From Rhodococcus xishaensis (lineage in GTDB: Bacteria; Actinomycetota; Actinomycetes; Mycobacteriales; Mycobacteriaceae): a stretch of 64,000 nucleotides of DNA. The notes beneath the pieces were generated by a model. It searched no databases, was not told the origin of the DNA, and was given only the letters and a program-made list of their open reading frames with translations. A program made the translations under genes and the position numbers. Shown here piece after piece: positions 52,333-60,397 of this stretch. Positions within the stretch are counted from its first letter, which is position 1. Every line of letters begins with the position of its first letter. Where the stretch lies: the NCBI RefSeq assembly GCF_004011825.1, contig NZ_RKLO01000003.1:62001-126000 (forward strand), written 5' to 3'.

Positions 52333-52362
52333 CATAGTCAGCTACGTAGATTGCTGACTATG
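52333..52362. promoter_or_regulatory. perfect inverted repeat overlapping a start codon, likely HxlR operator
   Basis: CATAGTCAGC (52333-52342) and GCTGACTATG (52353-52362) are perfect 10-bp inverted arms with a 10-bp spacer. The right arm includes the ATG of the small membrane protein gene (52360). Another GCTGACT lies nearby, starting around 52316. Bound protein here would block transcription or translation start of the operon. Confidence 0.65.
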
Positions 52363-52590
52363 GCACTACAAAGTCAGGTCAGTCGCCCCGTTCGACTCGC
52401 CCCTCTCCTCGCTGTCTTGTTCGGCGCCAACGTGCTCGTCGCGGTGGTCGGCACAGCTGCTGGCTACGAGGGCACCCTTTCCGCCTTCGTAATCGTCTGG
52501 TGGCTGATCGCCCCAGTGGCGGTCGCCGCGGCCGTCACGTTCCTCGGAATGAGTTCCCCCAACCCTTACAACGCGGAGGTACTCCGATGA
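52360..52590 (+). CDS. small membrane protein, 76 aa
   Basis: Two hydrophobic helices: LAPLLAVLFGANVLVAVVGT (residues 12-31) and LSAFVIVWWLIAPVAVAAAVTFLG in part (about 40-60), with a short hydrophilic end. The ATG at 52360 lies within a perfect inverted repeat. Its stop overlaps the thioesterase start (ATGA) and a GGAGG near its end serves that gene. I do not recognise a family. It is probably translated to couple expression of the operon. Confidence 0.55.
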   Translation: MALQSQVSRPVRLAPLLAVLFGANVLVAVVGTAAGYEGTLSAFVIVWWLIAPVAVAAAVTFLGMSSPNPYNAEVLR

Positions 52591-53348
52591 CTTCCTCTGC
52601 CACAACCATCTTCCCTTCCGAGTTCGATTCCAGCTGGCTGGGATTCGGCGGCCTACACGGTGGGCTCGTCATCGCCTCGATGCTGCACGCGGCCTCGGCT
52701 GAGACCACCGCGACACCGGTCGCGCTGGCAGCTCACCTCAACAAGCCTGTCGAGCCAGGTCCAGTGGACGTGCGGATTGACGTCGAGCGCGGTGGGAGAA
52801 CACCCAGCGTCCGCGCGTCGATCGCTGACTCCGCCAGTGCGCTGGTACGCCTCACCCGAGACACCGGCGGCGACACACGCTCATGGCCGGTCGGCGCGTC
52901 ACCCGTCGGCAGCGTGGATCCGGAACAGCTTCCCCCGCTGGAACTCCCGGTCGAAGTCGCACCATTCTCCCGGTACCTCGACATCCGACCGATCAACGCA
53001 GCGCGGCCCTTCGCTGGCGGCCCCGACCCGGAATTCGAGATGTGGATACGGATTCTCTCGCCGATCGAGTTCAGCACGCAGGAACGAGCGGCCGTGTTGC
53101 TCGACGCCTCACCGCCGGGGTTGTTGGCCACACTCGACTCGGTGGTGGCCATCCCCACCGTCGAGCTCAGTGCGTACTTCCCACCCGCCGAGGACATGCA
53201 CATACCGATGGACGACCAGTGGCACCATCTTCGCCACCGCACGGCCTGGGCCAACGATGACCTCTGTGTTGACGAAGCCGAACTTCGCACTTCGGCAGGC
53301 CGCCTCGCAGGACAGGCGCGCCAACTCCGCCGAATCCTCGCACCCTGA
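52587..53348 (+). CDS. acyl-CoA thioesterase family protein (TesB-like double hotdog)
   Basis: A 253-residue protein. Segments FDSSWLGFGGLHGGLVIASM near the N terminus and AALAAHLNKPVEPGPVDVRI-like strands (about 45-65) give the first hotdog; the second half has LPVEVAPFSRYLDIRPINAA and LATLDSVVAIPTVELSAYF, as in actinobacterial TesB-like proteins. It would hydrolyse an acyl-CoA. Translationally coupled to the small membrane protein, 27 bp before the thiolase gene. Substrate unknown. Confidence 0.75.
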   Translation: MTSSATTIFPSEFDSSWLGFGGLHGGLVIASMLHAASAETTATPVALAAHLNKPVEPGPVDVRIDVERGGRTPSVRASIADSASALVRLTRDTGGDTRSWPVGASPVGSVDPEQLPPLELPVEVAPFSRYLDIRPINAARPFAGGPDPEFEMWIRILSPIEFSTQERAAVLLDASPPGLLATLDSVVAIPTVELSAYFPPAEDMHIPMDDQWHHLRHRTAWANDDLCVDEAELRTSAGRLAGQARQLRRILAP

Positions 53349-53375
53349 TCTCCAACGGACCCGAGAGGAATCATC

Positions 53376-54560
53376 ATGAGAGACGCAGTGATCGTCGAAG
53401 CCGTGCGCACACCCATCGGCAGGGGTAAGTCCGCTGCAGCCAAGTCCAGTGGAGCCCTGCACGGAATGCACCCTGTCGACCTCCTCGCCCACAGCCTGTC
53501 CGCTCTCGTCGAACGTGCCGGTCTCGATCCGGCGCTCATCGACGACGTCATCGGCGGCACCGTCACCCAGGTGGGTGAGCAGGGCCAGAACATCACCCGG
53601 AGCGCACTGCTGGCGGCGGGGTTTCCCGAGTCGGTACCCGGCACCACGGTCGACCGACAATGCGGCAGCAGCCAGCAGGCGGTCCACTTCGCCGCGCAGG
53701 GCGTGATCTCCGGCGCCTACGACATCGTCGCCGCCGTCGGCGTCGAGTCGATGGGCCGAGTACCCATGGGGTCCAACATCATCGGGCGGGAGACCCTGGG
53801 CGAACACTTCGAGCGTCGGTATCCCGACGGTCTCGTTCCACAGGGCATCAGCGCCGAACTCATCGCCGCCCGGTGGGGACTGTCGAGGACCCAACTGGAC
53901 GAGTTCTCCCTGCACAGCCACCAGAAGGCGGCGGCCGCGACGAGCAGCGGCCGGTTCGCGAAGGAACTCGCGGCACTCCCCGAGTTGAGCGTCGACGAGG
54001 CCATCCGCCCCGGAACGACTCTCGACGCACTGGCGGGCCTGCGTCCCGCATTTCGTAGCGACGAGTACGCGCGGCGGTTTCCGCAGATCGACTGGTCGAT
54101 CACCGCGGGCAACAGCAGCCCGTTGTCGGACGGCAGCGCTGCCCTCCTGATCACCACCAGTGAAATCGCGGCACGCCTCGGATTGCGACCCCTCGCCCGG
54201 CTGCACAGTTTCGCGGTCGTCGGCGACGACCCGCTGTACATGTTGACGGCGGTCATCCCGGCCACCCGAAAGGTGCTCGAACGCAGCGGCCTCGGTATCT
54301 CGGACATCGACCTGTTCGAGGTGAACGAGGCGTTCGCGCCCGTGGTCCTGGCGTGGGCGGCCGACACCGGTGCCGACCTGGACCGCGTCAACGTGCACGG
54401 CGGTGCGATCGCACTCGGACATCCGCTGGGAGCGAGCGGCGCGCGGTTGATGACCACGCTGGTCAACGCGATGCAGCAGCGCGGCGCCCGGTTCGGTCTG
54501 CAAACGATGTGCGAGGCCGGCGGCCTCGCCAATGCGACCGTGCTCGAGCGGCTGGCCTGA
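53376..54560 (+). CDS. acetyl-CoA acetyltransferase / thiolase
   Basis: A 394-residue thiolase. The nucleophile Cys96 is in TTVDRQCGSSQQAVHFAA; the C-terminal half has VNEAFAPVVLAW, then VNVHGGAIALGHPLGASGAR with the catalytic His, and QTMCEAGGLANATV with the second Cys. The CEAGG ending, in place of CxGGGxG, is found in FadA-type and steroid- or acyl-degrading thiolases. It would cleave a 3-oxoacyl-CoA or condense acyl-CoAs. Last gene of the HxlR-controlled unit, convergent with the WYL regulator. Confidence 0.9.
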   Translation: MRDAVIVEAVRTPIGRGKSAAAKSSGALHGMHPVDLLAHSLSALVERAGLDPALIDDVIGGTVTQVGEQGQNITRSALLAAGFPESVPGTTVDRQCGSSQQAVHFAAQGVISGAYDIVAAVGVESMGRVPMGSNIIGRETLGEHFERRYPDGLVPQGISAELIAARWGLSRTQLDEFSLHSHQKAAAATSSGRFAKELAALPELSVDEAIRPGTTLDALAGLRPAFRSDEYARRFPQIDWSITAGNSSPLSDGSAALLITTSEIAARLGLRPLARLHSFAVVGDDPLYMLTAVIPATRKVLERSGLGISDIDLFEVNEAFAPVVLAWAADTGADLDRVNVHGGAIALGHPLGASGARLMTTLVNAMQQRGARFGLQTMCEAGGLANATVLERLA

Positions 54561-54579
54561 CCCTCGAGAGTGCGGCCCG

Positions 54580-55536
54580 TCAGCGGTTGCGGTGCATCAT
54601 CGCCGCGCCGACGGCGCGCAACGCGTCCCGCAACGACTGCGGCTCGAGCACCTCCACGTCGGATCCGAGCGAGGTGAGTTGATCGAGCGCGACGTCCTCC
54701 GCCTCGAGCCGGAGGTGGACGGTGAACCATCCGTCGTCGTCGGGCGGTCCGGGTTCGACGCGGGCCGCCTCGACGCCGATCACATGTGGGAGCCGCCGCC
54801 ACGCCGCGGCGGACAGGCGCACGCGGCAGTCGAATCGCAGCAGCGCGCGGTCGAACTCGGCGACCGAGTCCGCCCACCATGTCGGAAGATCGAACGTGTC
54901 GGGCCGCGTCGCCGGCGCGTCCAGAACGGCCGCCTCCGCGATCCTCGACACCCGGTACGACAGCGTGCGGCCGCGATGCCGCGCGACGAGATACCACACG
55001 CCGGCCTTCGCAACCAGGCCGAGGGGATCGACCGTTCGCGTCGCAGTGCGTCTTCCTTTGCGGTACGACACGCGCAGCCGCCGCCCCTCGAGCACTGCGG
55101 CGGCGATGTCAGGGAGACGACCGACATCGCGAGGCCGGTCGAACCATCCGGGCGCGTCCACGTACAGGCGGTCGCGCCACACCTGTGCCCCCGCCCGCAA
55201 CGGGATGGGCAGCGCCCTCAACAACTTCGATTCCGCAGCGGTAGCGACATCGCGAAGCCCGAGATCCTCGGCAATCGACGGCACCCCGAGCAGCATCAGC
55301 GCCGACGTTTCGTCTCCGGTCATTGCGCCAAGCTTCGACTGCCAGCCGTCGAGTAGGCGCACCCCGCCACCGGGGCCACTCTCGGTCCACACCGGGACGC
55401 CCGCCGCCGACAGCGCCGCGACATCGCGGTACACGGTGCGTACCGACACACCGAGTTCGTCTGCGAGGCGCTGCGCGGTGATACCCCGGCTGCCCTCGAG
55501 GCGCAGCATGATCTCCACGAGCCGGCTCGACCGCAT
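54580..55536 (-). CDS. WYL-domain transcriptional regulator (YafY type)
   Basis: A 318-residue protein. The N-terminal helix-turn-helix (GITAQRLADELGVSVRTVYR) is DeoR/HTH_11-like. GPGGGVRLLDGWQSKLGAMT links to the middle domain. The WYL core is LRVSYRKGRRTATRTVDPLG and KAGVWYLVARHRGRTLSYRV (about 175-215). A C-terminal WCX region follows. WYL domains sense ligands or nucleic acids. Divergent from the PPOX-family gene; repeated CTGACA-type half-sites lie between them. Confidence 0.88.
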   Translation of the reverse strand: MRSSRLVEIMLRLEGSRGITAQRLADELGVSVRTVYRDVAALSAAGVPVWTESGPGGGVRLLDGWQSKLGAMTGDETSALMLLGVPSIAEDLGLRDVATAAESKLLRALPIPLRAGAQVWRDRLYVDAPGWFDRPRDVGRLPDIAAAVLEGRRLRVSYRKGRRTATRTVDPLGLVAKAGVWYLVARHRGRTLSYRVSRIAEAAVLDAPATRPDTFDLPTWWADSVAEFDRALLRFDCRVRLSAAAWRRLPHVIGVEAARVEPGPPDDDGWFTVHLRLEAEDVALDQLTSLGSDVEVLEPQSLRDALRAVGAAMMHRNR

Positions 55537-55549
55537 ACCCGAAGCCTAG

Positions 55550-55576
55550 TCAGAAATTACTGACACACTTTGTCAG
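55550..55576. promoter_or_regulatory. tandem CTGA/TCAG half-sites, likely WYL regulator operator
   Basis: TCAG (55550-55553), CTGACA (55560-55565) and TGTCAG (55571-55576) form overlapping inverted repeats, the inner pair separated by five bases. They lie 14 bp upstream of the WYL gene start and 24 bp upstream of the PPOX-family gene, so one protein could control both. Confidence 0.6.
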
Positions 55577-55600
55577 GAATACCTATGCACACTGATCGCC

Positions 55601-56095
55601 ATGAGCAACTGGACTACGTTCGCTACGGAGGCCCCCGACCTCGCCCGCGCTGTCGAGGCCCGCCTCGAGGCCCACAAACATCACGTCCTGGCGACGCTGC
55701 GAAGGGATGGCTCGCCACGCGTCAGCGGCACGGAGGTGGAGATCTACGACGGCTCACTCCTGCTCGGGTCGATGGTGGGGGCCCGGAAAGTGCAAGATCT
55801 GCAACGGGATCCGCGGTACTCGCTCCACAGCAACCCGGGCCACCACTCGATGGACGGCGGTGACGCCAAGATCACCGGGCGCGCTCAGGAGATTCTCGGC
55901 GAGCGGAAGAGGCGGATCGTCGATCACTGGATCGTCGATCGCAGCCCGAGCGAGCCTGCCGAGGCTGAGGTACCTGCCGAGGCCGAGGCATTCGAACTCG
56001 ACCTCGAAGAAGTCGTTTTGACCACCGTCGAGGGCGAGCACCTGAACATCGACCTCTGGCGACCCGGCAACGGTGTCACCCGGTTCACCAGATGA
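55601..56095 (+). CDS. pyridoxamine 5'-phosphate oxidase-related (PPOX) family protein
   Basis: A 164-residue flavin-reductase-fold protein. The split beta barrel begins HHVLATLRRDGSPRVSGTEV near residue 27, GSLLLGSMVGARKVQDLQRD follows, and YSLHSNPGHHSMDGGDAKIT carries the middle strands. Family members bind FMN, F420 or haem. The C-terminal 40 residues are Glu-rich. It may be the target of the divergent WYL regulator, which in other genomes often controls a PPOX-family gene. Cofactor not determined. Confidence 0.82.
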   Translation: MSNWTTFATEAPDLARAVEARLEAHKHHVLATLRRDGSPRVSGTEVEIYDGSLLLGSMVGARKVQDLQRDPRYSLHSNPGHHSMDGGDAKITGRAQEILGERKRRIVDHWIVDRSPSEPAEAEVPAEAEAFELDLEEVVLTTVEGEHLNIDLWRPGNGVTRFTR

Positions 56096-56230
56096 ACGAC
56101 ATGGCCCGCCAGCGCCCAACACCTGCTCGGCTCCGGCGGGCCTACTGCAAGCACTGCCGTACTTTCTCGTAAACGAAACAGCGGCCCAGTCGGATTACGG
56201 CCCAGGCGAATTGCGGCGAAGGACAAACCC

Positions 56231-56740
56231 TCAACCGACCGCTCGGCGGAGGAGGTCGGCGACCTCGGGATCGAAAGCGACGAACGTCACGACCCGGACG
56301 TTCGTGCGCGTGGCTCGGACGGCGGCGACGGCCTGCGTCACGGCGTCGCCCCGCGGCCACCCGTACGCGCCCGACGAGATGAGCGGGAAGGCGACCGTCT
56401 CGACGCCGAGTTCGTCGGCGACGGCGAGACTACGTCGGTAGCACGACTGCAGCACCTCGCTGCGGTCCTCCTGCCGCGAGTACCTTGGCCCGACGGTATG
56501 GATCACCCAGTCCGCGGGCAGTTCTCCCGCCGTCGTAGCGACGGCCGCTCCCTCGGCGAGCCCATCCGGCAATGTCGTGGCCCGAAGGACCCGGCACTCT
56601 TCGAGAATCGCCGGCCCCCCGCGCCGGTGGATCGCGCCGTCCACCCCACCGCCGCCGAGCAGCGACGAATTGGCGGCGTTGACGATGGCGTCCACCCGCT
56701 GCGTGGTGATGTCACCATGAACGATGTCGATGCCAGTCAT
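56231..56740 (-). CDS. macrodomain protein, O-acetyl-ADP-ribose deacetylase type
   Basis: A 169-residue single macrodomain. IDIVHGDITTQRVDAIVNAA at the N terminus, NSSLLGGGGVDGAIHRRGG (ADP-ribose loop 1) and AFPLISSGAYGWPRGDAV (loop 2, near 115) are classic. Asn residues near 21 and 24 and Asp near 34 are the catalytic set of the MacroD type. It would hydrolyse O-acetyl-ADP-ribose or mono-ADP-ribose esters. I chose the ATG at 56740 with AAGGAG upstream. It is one gene downstream of the ADP-ribosylglycohydrolase on the same strand, 177 bp apart, and the pair points to ADP-ribose turnover. Confidence 0.9.
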   Translation of the reverse strand: MTGIDIVHGDITTQRVDAIVNAANSSLLGGGGVDGAIHRRGGPAILEECRVLRATTLPDGLAEGAAVATTAGELPADWVIHTVGPRYSRQEDRSEVLQSCYRRSLAVADELGVETVAFPLISSGAYGWPRGDAVTQAVAAVRATRTNVRVVTFVAFDPEVADLLRRAVG

Positions 56741-56917
56741 GCGGACTCCTTCGGTGTGGTGGCACAGCGCGACCGCCATCTATTGCTGCCGCAATCGCAG
56801 CACGGTTCGGGCGGCGTCGTCCAGCACCATCCCGAATCACAGCCACCCCGGATGACGACCACCCCGAATCGAACAGTCGTCCGGGTGCGCCGCCGGGCGC
56901 GCGATGTCGTAGTGCGC

Positions 56918-57898
56918 CTAATCGACGATGGGAGACGACGACCACCCCTCGAGGTCGTCGCCTCCCCTCGCCGTCCGCACGGCCAGTCGCTCCAGATCAG
57001 CCGCGCGGTAGCCGGGCCAGCCGTGCAGCATCCGAGTCCACCGGGCCGGGACTGCGGACGCACCCCATCGCGCCCCGAGGAGTCCCCCGGCGATCGCCGC
57101 GGTGGTATCGGTGTCATGACCGGCACGCACCGCCTGCTCGAGCGCCCGCTGCAGATGCTCAGGACCGGTCGCGTCCGTGGTGGTGATCGCCCACCATGCG
57201 GTCAGCAGCGCATCGACGACCCACCCGTTGTTCGGGAAGTCCGCCGGCGTGCCCCGCTCGGCCCGGTCGAGTAGCGGCGCCCAGTAGTCGCGCGCCCCCG
57301 TCGAGGCCCCCTCGAGGTACTCCAGAAGGCCATCGAACGTGCCGTTCAGAACGGCGTGACGAATGGCGTAGGTCCACATCTCGCACGCCTCGACGGCGCG
57401 CTCGTCGTGGTGGGTGAGAAGGCCGATCGCACGCGCTGCCCGCAGACATCCATCGGCGTCGCCCAGATAGGCAAGCGCGACCGGCGCAGTCCGCATCAGC
57501 GACCCGTTACCGCTCCTTCGCCCCGATATCACCGCCGCGATCCGCCGCATCTCGTCGGCCGACGCGGGCCGCTTCGACAACACCGCCGACGTTTGGACCC
57601 CTATACCGGTCGGCCCGGACTCGTACCACCGGACGAACTGCGCCGCAACGGCATCCAGTCCCGGACCAGCAGCAATGTCGACCCCGGTCGCTGCGACCTC
57701 GGCGATCGCGAGCGCCATCGAGGTGTCGTCGGTCCACTCGCCCGGGGCGAACGAGCCGAGTCCGCCACCGATCATGTCGATCACCACGTCGGGCCCCGGC
57801 GTCGTGAACTCGTACCCCGCGCCGAGCGCATCACCGGTCGCGGTCGCGAGGAGCACGCCGGCGGCGCGGTCGGTACGTTCCTCGGACAGCCTCAACAC
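56918..57898 (-). CDS. ADP-ribosylglycohydrolase family protein
   Basis: A 326-residue all-helical enzyme of the DraG/ARH type. The two metal-binding regions are GEWTDDTSMALAIAEVA (about 53-69, with the T-D-D triplet) and RAGHDTDTTAAIAGGLLGAR (about 260-280, with D-T-D). GDALGAGYEF near 22 and RSGNGSLMRTAPVALAYLG near 127 are conserved. It removes ADP-ribose from a protein, DNA or O-acetyl-ADP-ribose substrate with Mg2+. GTG start at 57898. Divergent from the NrtR-like regulator, with a palindromic site between them. Confidence 0.92.
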   Translation of the reverse strand: MLRLSEERTDRAAGVLLATATGDALGAGYEFTTPGPDVVIDMIGGGLGSFAPGEWTDDTSMALAIAEVAATGVDIAAGPGLDAVAAQFVRWYESGPTGIGVQTSAVLSKRPASADEMRRIAAVISGRRSGNGSLMRTAPVALAYLGDADGCLRAARAIGLLTHHDERAVEACEMWTYAIRHAVLNGTFDGLLEYLEGASTGARDYWAPLLDRAERGTPADFPNNGWVVDALLTAWWAITTTDATGPEHLQRALEQAVRAGHDTDTTAAIAGGLLGARWGASAVPARWTRMLHGWPGYRAADLERLAVRTARGGDDLEGWSSSPIVD

Positions 57899-57918
57899 AA
57901 CCCCTCTTGGAGCACTTT

Positions 57919-57949
57919 TGCGCTAAACATTAGCGCATGATTGCGCTAA
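57919..57949. promoter_or_regulatory. NrtR-type operator
   Basis: TGCGCTAA-ACA-TTAGCGCA (57919-57937) is a perfect 8-bp-arm palindrome; another TGCGCTAA half-site follows at 57942-57949. It lies 20 bp upstream of the glycohydrolase start and 10-20 bp upstream of the regulator start, so one protein could repress both genes. Confidence 0.85.
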
Positions 57950-57958
57950 TCTGCAAGG

Positions 57959-58657
57959 GTGACCCCGGACACAGGCCGACCCGAGTGGCGCGATGCTGAC
58001 GGCAAGGCGCTCAGCGACTACCCCCGGCCGTCCGTCGCCGTCGACGTCGCGGTCCTCACCGTGCAGACCGGCCAACTCCACGTCCTGGTCGTCGAAAGAC
58101 CCGATGGCGCGCTGGCACTTCCTGGTTCATTCCTGAGGTCGGGCGAACGGCTGGCCGACGCGGCCGAACGCGCGCTAGGCAGCAAGGCCGGACTGGTCGG
58201 CGCCGACTTCCATCAACTCGCGATGTTCGACGCACCGGACCGCGACGGCCGCGGCTGGGTGCTGTCGATGGCGCACGGCGCGACCCTGCGCCGCGACGAG
58301 CTGCCGCCCGAGGCCACGCTGGTACGCATCGACGGTCGGACGGTGACCGCGTCATTGGCCTTCGACCACGCCGCGATGGTGTCGCGCGCCGTCGACGACC
58401 TCCGTGCCCGCTACGCCCGCCGGGTCGACCCGTCCGGATTGCTCGCCGACGCCTTTACCGTCCTCGAACTCCGGCGCCTCTACGAGACCGTCTTCGGCCG
58501 GTCACTGCCCAAGGATTCGTTCCGGCGACTCGTCATCGACGCGATCGAGGCGACCGGGCGGACGTCGAGCAGCGGAACCGGGCGTCCGGCCGAGTTGTTC
58601 CGGCGCAGGAGCGACGCCTACCTGCCCGCCGGAGCCGCGGGCATGCTCACGGATTGA
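57959..58657 (+). CDS. NrtR-like Nudix-domain transcriptional regulator
   Basis: A 232-residue protein. The N-terminal 140 residues are a Nudix fold (PRPSVAVDVAVLTVQTGQLH). The Nudix box is degenerate: GSFLRSGERLADAAERALGS lacks the catalytic R-E-x2-E-E set, so it should bind but not hydrolyse its ligand. The C-terminal part is a winged helix (LADAFTVLELRRLYETVFGR, then FRRLVIDAIEATG), the NrtR arrangement. NrtR proteins sense ADP-ribose or related NAD metabolites. GTG start at 57959. No NAD biosynthesis gene is adjacent; its apparent target is the glycohydrolase. Confidence 0.88.
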   Translation: MTPDTGRPEWRDADGKALSDYPRPSVAVDVAVLTVQTGQLHVLVVERPDGALALPGSFLRSGERLADAAERALGSKAGLVGADFHQLAMFDAPDRDGRGWVLSMAHGATLRRDELPPEATLVRIDGRTVTASLAFDHAAMVSRAVDDLRARYARRVDPSGLLADAFTVLELRRLYETVFGRSLPKDSFRRLVIDAIEATGRTSSSGTGRPAELFRRRSDAYLPAGAAGMLTD

Positions 58658-58776
58658 CCGACACCGGCCTGCCATGCCGGGAGTTGTCGCTCCGGCAAGC
58701 TACGTTGAACCCGACATGGTCGACTGGTGCAGCAGCGCTCGACCGTGACGCAGAGGCCCGACAGACAGGGGGCAGC

Positions 58777-60210
58777 ATGTTCGAGATCACCAGTTTCGAC
58801 GACGCCGTCGACCGCTCGTGGAGCCTGTTCCAGCGCAAACTCGCCGACCACCTTTCCGCGATGCGCAACGACGACATCCTGATCCTCGAGTGGATCGAGG
58901 AGACCACCGTTGACGGGTTCACCCCATGGGTCCAGTTCCTACTGTGGGACGACGAGTACGTGCGCGGCGAGGTGTCGTCGAACTCGTACCTCGCACCCCG
59001 GTACGCACTGGCGCCGGAGACCGAGAAGCGATTGTGCGAGTTGGGGTGGAGCCGTCCGACACGCCTCCCCCGAGGGGAACCCGACGACGGATCGCCCGCG
59101 TTCTTCCTCGACAAGGAGCAGCGGTGGGCCGACCAGCTAGCGGCGATGACCGTGAGCACGCTGCGTGAAATTTGGAGCGTTCCACACCCCAGCTTCATCC
59201 GCGCGGAGATCATCGGCACGCTCGAAGGCTCCGACCTCGCTGCCGACACCGTCGAGTCCGAATCAACACCCGACCCCACCCATATCGACGACGACACCGC
59301 CGTGACCCCGCGCGACCCGGATCAGCTCAGGAACCTCGTCGCCTGCACCGTCGAAAAGGCTCTCGGTTTTCAACCCGAGATCGACGACGACGGGGATGTC
59401 GTCCTGAAGATGGACGACCAGCCGGTGCTGGTAATCACGCATCCCGACCAACCGCTCGTACGGGTGTGGGTCCCGCTTCTCCACGGAGTCGTCGGACGCA
59501 CCCGCGCCGCCGAAAACGCCTGCGACCTCACCAAGCGCTGGCCCGGCATCCGGTTCACCCTCGACGAGGACCGCCTCAACGCGTCGATCGACGTCTCCGG
59601 AAATCCGTTCGTTCCCCGCCACCTGGTCGACGCGCTCGACCAGTTCAGCGCCTTCACCCCCTCTGTCGACGCCCGGTTCGCCGCGCGTTTCGGCGGCTCC
59701 CGGTTCGCCGACGGCCTGCCCCGCGAGAGGGATGCATCGAGCGCACCGACCGACGACGGCACCGAGGACGACGGGGACGACAGGGGCCTCCCGCCGGCCC
59801 TGATGACACTGATCCACCTCGATCCGGGCGGGTCCGGATCGCTCAGCGCGCAAGAGGTCGCGTCGGTGTGCGGCGACGACCGCGACGCCGTCCTCGATTA
59901 CCTGAAGATCACGCAGGAACAAGAGATCAGCTGGCGAGAGTCCGCGGAAACAGCTCGTGGCGAAGGCGATTCGGGGGAAGCCGACGCATGCGACCGCGAG
60001 GCGCGAGCTTGGGCGCGGACACACGAATCGCTGCGGTCGGCGCTGCGGGTGATCGCGCTTCCGGACGCCACGCGTCCGACGTCGGCCGGGGCCAAGCCGG
60101 ATCAGACGGAAGTCTTCGGCGAACCGACCGAACAGGCGGCCGAACAGACAGTCTTCGAAGCGAACATCACCGAACCGCCGGACCACACCGCGAAAGGCGC
60201 CCAGCAATAG
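58777..60210 (+). CDS. TY-Chap-type (YbjN/T3SS-chaperone-like) protein
   Basis: A 477-residue acidic cytoplasmic protein. The first 140 residues (FEITSFDDAVDRSWSLFQRK, then WVQFLLWDDEYVRGEVSSNS) and the middle 110 (VLVITHPDQPLVRVWVPLLH, then LDEDRLNASIDVSGNPFVPR) are two YbjN/CesT-like folds. Acidic linkers join them, and a C-terminal helical region follows (about 350-440). TY-Chap proteins are predicted chaperones found in actinobacteria with unknown clients. I chose the ATG at 58777 with AGGGGG upstream; 41 residues in the same frame before it are not family-like. A multi-pass membrane protein follows 187 bp later and could be a partner. Confidence 0.65.
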   Translation: MFEITSFDDAVDRSWSLFQRKLADHLSAMRNDDILILEWIEETTVDGFTPWVQFLLWDDEYVRGEVSSNSYLAPRYALAPETEKRLCELGWSRPTRLPRGEPDDGSPAFFLDKEQRWADQLAAMTVSTLREIWSVPHPSFIRAEIIGTLEGSDLAADTVESESTPDPTHIDDDTAVTPRDPDQLRNLVACTVEKALGFQPEIDDDGDVVLKMDDQPVLVITHPDQPLVRVWVPLLHGVVGRTRAAENACDLTKRWPGIRFTLDEDRLNASIDVSGNPFVPRHLVDALDQFSAFTPSVDARFAARFGGSRFADGLPRERDASSAPTDDGTEDDGDDRGLPPALMTLIHLDPGGSGSLSAQEVASVCGDDRDAVLDYLKITQEQEISWRESAETARGEGDSGEADACDREARAWARTHESLRSALRVIALPDATRPTSAGAKPDQTEVFGEPTEQAAEQTVFEANITEPPDHTAKGAQQ

Positions 60211-60397
60211 GGGCGTGGGGAAGGCGCAACCTCGACAAGTACGACATCCGCGGCGCCCAAGGCACGCCGCAGGCGCCCTGACGTGACCTTGGCGGCGAAG
60301 TCCGCACCACGAACCGTCCGGCCGGAGCAGAATGATTCGCACCGACCGTTCGGGATCTCGGTCAGGGATCTCGGGAAATCCCGCGGAGGCGCCAGCG

